64,000 nt of DNA from Silene latifolia. Its lineage: Eukaryota; Streptophyta; Magnoliopsida; Caryophyllales; Caryophyllaceae. Positions 44,561-54,425 of this stretch are shown piece by piece. The position numbers and the translations under genes are program-made. Numbering within the stretch: position 1 is the first letter of the stretch; each line of letters begins with the position of its first letter. The DNA lies in the NCBI RefSeq assembly GCF_048544455.1, contig NC_133537.1:2463807-2527806 (forward strand), in the 5' to 3' direction. The notes below the pieces were generated by a model. It had not been told where the DNA came from, did not search any database, and was given only the letters and a program-made list of their open reading frames with translations.

Positions 44561-47036
44561 GGCTCATCCTTGTAATTTCTTGTGATTCGTTGAATATATT
44601 TAATAAGAGTTCGTTTTTACTTCACTTCTTTTCCTTGCGCTAGTATTCGAGCTTCGACTGTCCTTTTAGCGTCTCCGTCTTTGTCCGGGTTGTCTCCTTC
44701 CGTTATTAATTGAGTATCTCTTATGTTCCCGTCTCGGCTTGGCCGAGGCAGTCTAGAGTGCGTGTCTCAATTGTGTTAACGCTTCCAAGGCATCTTGATC
44801 GTTTCAGCGAGTATCAACCGCGCTGGTTATAACCGTCGCAGTGTCTGCTTCCCTAGGGTGCATGCCGCTCTTGTCGGTATGACAGTGTGAGACGTCGTCT
44901 GCTGTGGCGTCTACTACTTGGAGTGACTGCGACGGTGCCCGTTTCTTGAAGGAGACTCCCGTGGCGTCTAGTACTTGGAGGATCTGCGACGACGGCGTCA
45001 CACCTGCGGGGGTGATCGCCGTGGCGTCTACTACTTGGAGTGACTGCGACGGTGCCTGTTTCTTGACGGAGACTCCCGTGGCGTCTACTACTTGGAGGAT
45101 CTGCGACGGTGCCTGTTTCTTGACGGAGACTCCGTGGCGTCTACTACTTGGAGGATGCGACGGCGTCACACCTCTTGGGGTGACTGCCGTGGCGTCTACT
45201 ACTTGGAGTGACTGCGACGGTGCCTGTTTCTTGAAGGAGACTCCCGTGGCGTCTACTACTTGGAGTGACTGCGACGGCGTCACACCTCTGGGGGTGACTG
45301 TCGTGGCGTCTACTACTTGGAGTGACTGCGACGGTGAACGAACTGAGGGCTTGGCTTTGTGCCAAGCGTACCCACTCCGACGCCCAAGTCAGTAAACTTA
45401 GATGTATAAGTTGTATGCTAATTGGCTAGGAATATATTGTAGAGAGATAAGGAAGATTATACCAGATGAATAGTGTATTTAGGTCAAGTTGTGTATTTCT
45501 GGATTGGATCCTTTCCTCAATGAAGGTTGAGGAGTATTTATAGACTTCACCTTTTGTCACGTAGTGGCCAAGTGGCTAGCAGGTGGAAAGATCGATCTAC
45601 CCCTCGGCCGAGGGACCTATGGTGGCCGGCGGGCGCTGGTGACCCGCCGCCGAGGGGTCTTGGATATGAGTACGTGGATATGTGTCCCATTTGGCGGGTT
45701 GTCGTGCCGGGACCTATGTTGGCAGCCGATGGGCGGCATCGGCTAAGGCTGTCTAAGTCGTTGACTTCTTTGTGGACATCTTTGACCTTGCTCAATATGT
45801 TGACTTGGTCACGGTGCGAGAATATGCCCCATCAATTTGCCCCAGCGTAGTCTATGCCGTGGTATGGGCTTCGATGTACGTCCGAGCGTATATTCTGCGC
45901 AAGTAGTTTGTAGAAAATTTTCTGCCGACGGCTTCTTCTGCGGCGGCTTCTTCGCTCTTCGCCTAGTCTTTCTTAGGCCGTACCATATCCCCCTCCACAT
46001 GGATGTGTATTGGGCATCCGATGTGGAAAAGAAAGGGACGCCGGCCGAGACCGAGGTTGATCTGCACGGTTATTTTTGATTGCCCCCGGCCGGCGGTGTC
46101 TAGCTTGGTTGATTATGTGGCCGGCGGAGAACAGATGCTTGGGAATTTGTTGAGGAAGGTGAATAGGCGGAGAGATTTGAATAGGCGTGTTGAAGACGTT
46201 TGGTCACTGTTGCATTGATTGACACAATTGTTGCAACGATTGACATCCCGTGGTTGCATGTCCGACACGTGTCCGCATCGATTGGTTGACGCTTCATGGG
46301 GTCATTTTTCGATTGGTCTGCTTCATGGGCTTTTCCCTATAAATAGGGCAATTGCTCCGAAAAATTGGCCACCAATTTCATTCTCCAAAATTTCCTTCTC
46401 TCTAAACTTCCAAGGGTTTCTTTGTCTTCTAATTTCCAGAGTTGTTACTCCGTGAGCGTTTTCTTCAAGGTAAACAAACAAACTTTCCAATTTTTAATTT
46501 TGTAAGTTCATTGTAAACATGTCTTCGCCGACGTAGGGCCTAGTAAGTCGGGCCCTAGGTCTCCTTCTCCCGAAGTCGATCCTCGGATTCTGGAGGAATG
46601 GGAGGATGATTCTGATGTCGATGATGACGCGGACGATTTTGGTGATGATGCTAAGGAGGCTCGTCCTAATAACGTGAGGAAGTACGTTATGGATCACGGC
46701 CTCGCTTGTAAAGTCCGTCTTGACTGTACTTGGACCCATAAGTTAGCCCGCTGTTCCGGTGAGATATTTTTCGAGAAACATTTCTTCTTCGGTGAGGGCT
46801 ACGAAATCGTTATCCCGAGGAGGAGGGTCGTCGTTGTCTGTTGCCCTCCACCGGGCCACACCGGCGTATATATGCGACATTTGGAGTTTGGGCTCCGGTT
46901 TCCGCTGAATGGGTATGTTGTGGCCATCCTCAAGGCCATGAACGTTGTCGTTGCCCAACTGCACCCGTTGGCTATGAGGACCATAATCGGGTTTGTCTGG
47001 CTTTGTCTCTTCAAGGGGGAGGCCCCAACGGTGAAC
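44561..47036 (-). mobile_element. Inverted gypsy sequence, right part with a further LTR and antisense gene start
   Basis: After GGCTC the inverted element resumes. It contains internal sequence in minus orientation, about eight 57-bp repeat units (44904-45330), then most of another minus-oriented LTR (about 45333-45834), then internal sequence with the antisense gene start on the plus strand (TATA near 46340, frame from about 46519). Family similarity stops near 47036. Two consecutive inverted copies sharing a middle LTR would explain the order. The copy is broken and incomplete, with no clear right-hand duplication. Confidence 0.7.
44904..45330 (-). repeat. 57-bp minisatellite, inverted array
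   Basis: About eight units of GGCGTCTACTACTTGGAG with the same two half-unit variants as at 39640-40375, in reverse orientation. Array lengths differ (about 8 against 13), so units have been gained or lost between siblings. Confidence 0.8.
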
Positions 47037-47552
47037 TAATGAGTTAAATTGGTTATTAAAAATCTCATTTTACGATAAATTTGTCTGAAACAGCCGTGTA
47101 AGTATTTGTGGGCTTAGATAAAACTAATGAGTTCACGAGTGAGGCTCGGCGGATCTTGAAGTAAACGGTAGAGGGGGCAAGATTTAAACTACTAACTACA
47201 TGTTTGATTATTTAAGGCTCTAGTGCTCTACCATTGATTTAAAGGAGTCGGATGACAATTTTACACTGATATAAGAAAAACCAGCGGGGCGGATGACAAT
47301 TTTACACTAACATATGAACAATCAGTTGGGGTCGGACCTCTTCCCGACATAAATAAGGTCTCCACTGCTTTTGACATCAAAAATAAGAAATGAAAGATGG
47401 GTGAATTGGACCACACACGAGTCATAATCCCACATGCATATGGAAAATGACTTACAAAAGGTTACCATAAATGAAAATAATACACACCAAAATAAAAATA
47501 GATAATTATTGGTCGGATCGAAAAGAGTAATTTCATAACTGTAATTTCAGCT
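47037..47552. other. Spacer right of the gypsy nest
   Basis: No gene. GGATGACAATTTTACACT occurs twice about 40 bp apart (near 47250 and 47290), a small imperfect tandem duplication. Confidence 0.4.
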
Positions 47553-47748
47553 AGTCTTCCTTGACGGATATATCCGTCACAAGCTTGTAACGGGTCAAGT
47601 ATTACTCATGTGGATAGATAAGACAAAACATATTGTTATTCCCTAAGCACTCTGTTTTTGTCTTATCTACCTCACATAGTTACATGGGTAATACTTGACT
47701 CGTTACAAGCTTACGACGGATATGTCCGTCACAAATGAGAATTTGTGT
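47553..47748. mobile_element. Fold-back MITE, GACGGATATATCCGTC ends
   Basis: CTTGACGGATATATCCGTCA then CAAGCTTGTAACGGGTCAAG on the left is mirrored by CTTGACTCGTTACAAGCTTA then CGACGGATATGTCCGTCA on the right. The centre is TTATTCCCTAAGCACTC. Non-coding. Confidence 0.7.
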
Positions 47749-48038
47749 TGTAATTTTACGTGAAAAAAAATCTTGACTTACATCGAAAGAGGGCACGGTA
47801 AGTCGATAACATCACCTATTTACCTATTCAGAGTGTGTGATTGGACCTCATTATCCACATGTGCAATCTCCAGTCAAGTCACATACTCTATTCTAGTCAA
47901 AGTCCTCCAAATTAAACCCATAGAATCAAGACTCAAGAGCAACTGGTGATTGAAAAACTCATACATGTCCATTATACTAAAAAAATAAGAGAAGTTTAAA
48001 AAAAATTCGTCTAAATGAATTTTTCTATAATTGTAACA

Positions 48039-48230
48039 GCAAGTCTTGCTATAGACGGATATATCCGCTATATCCGTCTATAGCAACAGACGGGTCAAAT
48101 ACTCTTAAAGTGGTGATATTTTTGGGCCCCATTACGCAAGTTGTTGTTTGTCTTATACGTAATGTGGAATGTTATTTGGCACGTTTTTAGTTATAGACGG
48201 ATATGTACCATCTATAATGAGATTTTGTGT
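48039..48230 (+). mobile_element. Fold-back MITE, CTATAGACGGATATATCC ends (copy 2)
   Basis: It starts AGCAAGTCTTGCTATAGACG and ends TAGACGGATATGTACC then ATCTATAATGAGATTTTGTG. It is the inverted counterpart of 30358-30540, with the same GTGGTGATATTTTTGG and CAAGTTGTTGTTTGTC words. It lies about 550 bp downstream of the H2A.X stop. Confidence 0.7.
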
Positions 48231-48784
48231 AATTGTAAAACTCCACTAAACCAAATACATTATTCAGATAGAGTCCAGAACAAAAAATCATAAAATTGGG
48301 TCGTGAAGCAAAATATTTCATACATCGGCCCAATACAAAGCCCAGATTAAACAAGACCAAAGTAAACAAACAAGGCCCAACAAGCATTAATCCAGAGAAT
48401 ATAAATCGTTGCAATGAAAATGGGAAGATAACAGCCAACGGCCGCAGAATTCAGGGGTACTCATTAACCGGTCCAGAACAGAAAATCATACTGAATTGAA
48501 ATCGGATACCAAACCAAATCAAAACGGATACTAATGAAATGGAAACCAGTAGGATACGCATGCCATTGAAGAACTCAGAATTCAAAATCCCAAAAAAAAA
48601 TTGCAGCAACATAAAGAACAATAGAAATCAACTTACTACGATTAATATTGATTAGAAAACAATATTCCAGAAATTTTTACATCAATTTCAACTTCCAAAA
48701 CACACTTCTAACATACGCAGGTACTTCTAAACTAAAGCCAAAAAGAGCTAATTTTCCCAGCTTCCCCAAATACAACATAAAACC

Positions 48785-49322
48785 CTAAAACTCCTGAGAA
48801 GCGGAACCAATCTCGGCTTTGTCGCTTGCAGACTTGCCAGCCTTCTTGTTAAGAAGAACACTGTGAATATTGGGAAGAACACCGCCGCTAGCAATGGTGA
48901 CTGCACCAAGAAGCTTGCTTAGTTCCTCATCATTCCTGATTGCTAGCTGAATGTGTCTTGGGATTATTCTGGTCTTCTTGTTATCTCTCGCCGCATTTCC
49001 AGCCAATTCCAATACCTGTTTATTCACAATCAATCACAATAATCAACACCAATTTCAATCACAAAAATTAACACCAATTTAATTGAACGGAAGAAGTAAG
49101 TACCTCAGCAGCAAGGTATTCAAGTACAGCAGAGAGGTAAACAGGAGAACCGGACCCGAGACGCTGAGCATACCTCCCTTTCTTCAAATACCTAGCAATC
49201 CTACCAACAGGGAACTGTAATCCAGCTTTAGCAGACCGAGTAACCGACTTTTCTCCGCCCTTAACCCGGCCTCTTCCTCCAGTGGCACCGGTCTTCTTCG
49301 TTGTTCCGTCTTTGCCAGCCAT
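48785..49322 (-). CDS. H2AX: Histone H2A.X
   Basis: Two exons on the minus strand (49322-49104 and 49015-48785, phase-0 GT...AG intron) encode 149 aa. The N-terminal tail is Lys/Gly-rich. The histone fold is canonical: [20 protein letters not shown] (residues 30-49), VLEYLAAE then [27 protein letters not shown], and [12 protein letters not shown]. The last four residues are SQEF, the SQ(E/D) phospho-site that defines plant H2A.X. The serine is phosphorylated by ATM/ATR at DNA breaks. It is a core nucleosome protein. The intron lies at the same position as in the diverged H2A-like gene at 1.8-3.2 kb. The promoter has E2F-like and TATA motifs, consistent with S-phase expression. The first ATG is used. 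Intact. Confidence 0.96.
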
Positions 49323-49431
49323 TTGTTAAGATGAATTTGAGAGAATGGTGTTTGAGAATATGAGAAGGATTGGAATGTAGATTTGTGAGGGTGGTGTTGG
49401 TGTTGATGAAATGTGAAGGGGGTGGTGTTGG

Positions 49432-49446
49432 GGTTTTATATGGAAT
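49432..49446 (-). promoter_or_regulatory. TATA box of H2A.X
   Basis: On the minus strand TCCATATAAAACCCC lies about 110-125 bp before the start codon. Confidence 0.55.
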
Positions 49447-49579
49447 GAAGGTGGGATTTGATTGGTTGAAGGCGAGATACACGGATTGCCAGCGTGGCGA
49501 AATGGGAGTTTTGAAATTGGTGAATTTTTGAATTGACGCGCCTATGTGTGTTTTCGTATTTTCGGCTTTTTCGGTTTGA

Positions 49580-49591
49580 ATTTTGGCGCCA
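49580..49591 (-). promoter_or_regulatory. E2F-like site upstream of H2A.X
   Basis: ATTTTGGCGCCAATT contains TTTGGCGCC, matching the E2F consensus TTTSSCGC; the core GGCGCC is symmetric, so it can be read on either strand. A second G1/S-type motif GACGCGCC lies at about 49536-49542. Plant H2A.X genes are known E2F targets. Confidence 0.5.
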
Positions 49592-49599
49592 ATTGAAAT

Positions 49600-51820
49600 T
49601 GAAAAACACTACGAGGGTACTACCGTACTAGGTCCGTGCTTAATTTCTTTGGGATAACTTAAGTCAACAATTAAACTTAGTTCAAACTTTAGATCCTTCT
49701 AATTCATTATAAACGGTCTACGATGCAATTTGGTAATTTGTTTGGAGAGTAGTAGTCCAAAAATTAATCTTCATCGTGACAATTCAAGTTTAATATAGCT
49801 GTATTTTATATATCCTCATAATATTACATAAGTTTCAAGCATGCATGTATGGAGTATATTATAAGAGCAATATTTGATGTTTTTGTAAACAAAATATTTC
49901 AAGAATTATAATGGATAATTCGACCACACACAATTAATAAATGGTATTAAATCTCAACTATCGATGACACAAAATTTAACGCGGTTGATCAATTTAGATA
50001 CATCCTTGCAAAAGTCACATTCAATATTTACAATCTCTGATGAAATTTACAATAAAAGTAGTATGTACAAAATAATTACCACTCTTATTAGTTGATAGGC
50101 CACCGTTAATAGACTCGCGGAGCCAAGTGCTAGGAGATATCATAGAGATGTCACTCAGTTCCTCGCTAATATTATAGAAGGCTAGCTATGTGAAGGGCTT
50201 GTAGGCTCAATTAACCTGGAGAAAAGACACACATAGTCTACAACATACGAGGAAATACAGTTATTAACTTATAAATCCTCAAATACAAGTAAGTAAACAC
50301 TTTTTTATAATATCCACTATTTCTCTACAATTTAGAAAACGTTAGACATCAGACAAGGTTCCTCGGACACCTTGGAGGTCGTGCTTGTCGCTTATGGATG
50401 TTGACTAGGGTCAAGACTCTATAGGAGCACCGACGGAGACCAATCGATGTAGAGGACAACCTCTCATATCTGTCTTGCTGGCATACAACTAATTACGTAT
50501 TCGTTGTATTTAGATTGTTTGGTTGTTTTAACCGAAACATTAGTTTTTATTACTTTTATTAAACAAAAACTTGGTAGAGACACAACCTTACTAAGTTATT
50601 GAGATACTACTACTTACTAGTATACCAATCATCCGTACTCTTTAAGTATTTTTGTTGTAACCTTTTAATTATACATCGTGACTCACGATAATTATTTTTG
50701 TTACTTGTTTCCATTACAATCATATTTGTTTTATCATATTTTGTAACCAATTTTATTATACGTATCCATTTTATTATTTTTAGTGGTACCTGATTGTATA
50801 TTATACGTATCCATTTTATTATTTTTAGTATCGTTGTTTTAACATCGGTGGTTGTGCGAGTGACTGAGGTGGTGGTATTTCATTGGGTGGTGGTGGTGGG
50901 TGTGGAGTGAGGTGGGGGGGCTCATGGCGAGATGGGTGGTGATTCGTGATGTTGTGGTGGTTAGGGAAGAGGGGAGGTTGTTAGCGGTGACTGGTAAAAA
51001 GTATTGGATTATGGTTTTAGGTTTGATTTTTCAATCTAACATAGACATAATTGAAGTTATTAAATAATTGATTTCAAACTAAAGTGATATGTTTTTTAAG
51101 CATTAATTTAAAAAGAATTATCTATCTTATCACCATAAACCCTTTTAGCAAATTCCAGAATTATAAGGGCAACAAATTGATATATGTAAAAAAGTTGTGT
51201 GATTGCTCCACTGTCACTGATGATTTACAACGTCAACGGAAGGGACGTAGTTCTGTTTTATAAGTTTATGATGATGATATTTATAATCTTTGCAGTCATT
51301 TTAGCATGTAATGTTTTCTTGGGTTCGTATAAACTTTGGCGTGGTCGCTCATGGGCTTATTGGCGCCAGTGTGATTGCTCCAACCCCGCTAACCCCTTTG
51401 GCCGTTGGCCAAAAATTTAACTTAAGCCTGACCTATATTCGATCCAAGCCCGTTTTTAATCACTTCTAGATAAGAGGATAAGTAAAATCACGAATGTTGA
51501 TAAGTTGATAACGTGGGAGACATATTTGTGACTCTTTGAACGAGACTATCGGACGTTAGACTAACTTGTATGGGTAATATTTATCAAATATGACTCGTAT
51601 TTGCCTCATGTTCAATTAGGTTTTAGTGAAAGTATACTCGAGATTCTTATTGGTGCCAGTGTAACAGTTATACTTGACAATGACGTGTAGTTGATGACGT
51701 TATATCCTAACTCGTCTAGGCGAAAACCACAACCGCTGCCTCGAGATCATGACTAGGTAGTTCGTTTCATTAACCTTCATAAGACATAAAGTGTTAGCTA
51801 CGCTCATACTGTATGTACCT
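49600..51820. other. Gene-free spacer upstream of H2A.X
   Basis: AT-rich with a GGTGGT-rich patch at 50860-50960. A direct duplication of about 30 bp, containing TATACGTATCCATTTTATTA, lies at 50757 and 50800. An open frame at 51199-51420 has no recognisable domain. Confidence 0.4.
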
Positions 51821-51822
51821 AG

Positions 51823-52562
51823 GGAGTGTTTGGTTAGGTGGTATGGAATGGATTTAATCCACGCAAAGGTTTTATTAAGATATTTTGGAATGGAGTTCCA
51901 TACTTGATGAATTATAACTTCATTGCAACCTCTTGGAATCACGTACTCCCTCCCACCCAATATTTAAGCTCTATTCCCATACTTAATTATTATCACACAT
52001 TCCATGCTTGATGAATTATAACTTCATTGCAACCTCTTGGAATCACGTACTCCCTCCCACCCAATATTTAAGCTATATTCCCACCCAATATTTAAGCTAT
52101 ATTCCCATACTTTATTATTATCGTACATTCCATGCCTGATGAATTATAACTTCAGTGCAACCTCTTGAAATCACATACTCCCTCCCACCCAATATTTAAG
52201 CTCTATTCCCATACTTTATTATTATCACACATTCCATGATTGATGAATTATAACTTCAGTGCAGCCTCTTGGAATCACGTACTCCTTCCCACCCAATATT
52301 TAAGCCCTATTCCCATACTTTATTAATTATCATACATTCCATGCTTGATAAATTATAACTTCATTGCAACCTCTTTGATTCACGTACTCCCTCCCACCCA
52401 ATATTTAAGCTTTATTCCCATACTTTATTATTATCACACATTCCATGCTTGATGAATTATAACTTCATTGCAACCTCTTTAATCACGTTCTCCCTCCCAC
52501 CCAATATTTAAGCTCTATTCCCACACTTGATTATTATCATACATTCCATGCTTGAACCAAAC
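51823..52562. mobile_element. MITE with an internally amplified 104-bp tandem repeat
   Basis: The outer ends GGGAGTGTTTGGTTAGGTGG then TATGGAATGG and CCATGCTTGAACCAAACAAC are inverted repeats (GTTTGGTT). Inside, a unit of about 104 bp (CATTCCATGCTTGATGAATT...ACTCCCTCCCACCCAATATT...) is repeated about six times between 51893 and 52550. Units differ by a few bases, and one holds a further short duplication of TTCCCACCCAATATTTAAGC. Confidence 0.7.
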
Positions 52563-54425
52563 AACTACAAATAAGTACGGGGTTCTAAATCTAAACCTGA
52601 ATGACATATATTCCTATGTTTTGAACTAATCGGCCTTAGTTTTCCTTTGCAAAAGTTTGGCAAATGGCAATAAGACCCTTATCACTAACACCAGCCCTAT
52701 ATCCTAAATCAATATGCCCTGTGGAAGCTAATTCGTTGGGCATGAGTAACATTCGTGTTACATAGTCCGACAAAGTCATTTTACTTTATTAGTAACTAAA
52801 AAAACGACACAAATTGTTCTGTATACTCGCACTCACTCTTTAAGTAAAACACAATAAGGCTTGTAAACACTATGACTCGCTTGCTGAAAATACTAATTCA
52901 TTCGATGTATAAATTAGAGGTATTTATGAGCGAAATGACCCATTGAACCTGCCTAATCCGTCCCACAAAAAAAGCGAGCTTGAACACAACATTTTAAAAA
53001 ACTCGCAAAAGCTTGGCCCACGAAGTTGTCTCAAACCCACTTACTCTTTGTTTGCGGGCAACCTCTCGCACTTGCTCCGACCCATGTCTGACCCAAGCAC
53101 GCGTATCAACTCTAATGTAAACAAGGTAGACGCAACTGATTGACACTAAAATGAACTTGTAATGTCGTAACAGTCGTATCTCATTCGAAAACCCGTTTTT
53201 CCAATAATCCTAAACAAAGACGTTGACAAATACTCGATCATTAAATTGTTCATATTTTTCGAGATGATCGAAGAGACAATGACTTTTAGTATATTTCTTT
53301 ATGCCTAACTATGTACAATGATTTAGAAAAAAGTCGTCATACTACCAATCGGTTATTATAAAAACCACTTTGATGTAATCATGCACTCCATTTTGATGTA
53401 ATCATGCACTCCATTCTCGGTAGATAGCTTTAAAAAACCCTCACATATCATTACTTAATCTAATTCTAAGTACCTGTTAATAAAACAAAGTCTCCTACTA
53501 GGACATCATCGTATAAACAAATTAATGTTCACAAGACAGATATACCTCTTAAATAACAAGACGGTTCAAATAAATGAATGAGACGAAAAACATAATGTTT
53601 AGGAAATGATAAAGCTTTTGTCGCATCCACTTATATTCCTTCTGTCCCGGTCAATAGTTATCTATTTTCATTTTAGGGTGTATCATTTTCATTTTTGGTA
53701 ACCTTTTGTGTACCATTTTACATGTTCATGTGGGGTTAAGTGATTTGTGTGATCCAAATTCACCCATACTTGTTTCCTTAATCTCTGTGCAAAAAACAAT
53801 AAATAACTATTGATCGAGACAGAAGGAGTATGAATTAATATTTGACCCGTTTTACACTTAAGACATATATATATGTCTGTCTTAAGGGAAACCAGCAACA
53901 TCGTATAAGGTAGTACGAGACCTGTCAAAACTGACCCGACTTGATTGACCAGACTCATATACGACCCGCCAGACACTCGAACATGACCCATAACTCAAAT
54001 TAGCCCAAAGTTATTTGGATCGCTATCCAAATGCTTATTGTTATAAGCTACTTGAAATGATCAACCCGACTTAATAATAATAGTGCCGAAAATAACCCAA
54101 ACCTGAAATGACCAACCTGATCTTAATGCAGTTGACTTGTTTACCCGGTCGGGGTAGTACAAAGAATCGCCCCCGTCGCGTAGACCCCGCGTTTGGTAAC
54201 GTCATTGTTGTACTAAAATAATACTGTTAAAAGTACAAGTGGGACGTCATTCATGTTAACCTAATATTATCATCACTAACCAACAATAATTTTGATTAAT
54301 TAAAAATTAAAAAATGATGATGAACAAAACAACAATAAATACTTGGGTACTTAAATAATCACTGAGTTTGTGCTATAACCGTATTAATCAATTGAGATTG
54401 ATTGATTGATAGAAAGTTGGGACCA
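52563..54425. other. Spacer before the potassium transporter
   Basis: No exon was recognised. The patch at 52920-53110 contains GACCCA/CCGACCC words as in other GC-rich repeats. TTGATGTAATCATGCACTCC is tandemly duplicated near 53370-53413. A Stowaway copy lies at 53634-53830 and a GACCCG-rich repeat at 53930-54130. Confidence 0.4.
53634..53830. mobile_element. Stowaway-like MITE
   Basis: TATTCCTTCTGTCCCGGTCA then ATAGTTATCTATTTTC on the left is mirrored by AATAACTATTGATCGAGACA then GAAGGAGTA on the right. TA borders. Confidence 0.7.

Noticed and set aside
51199-51420. 73-codon frame with a hydrophobic middle (FMMMIFIIFAVILACNVF)
   Set aside because: It looks like a membrane segment but occurs in AT-rich DNA where such runs arise by chance; no family and no flanking exons.
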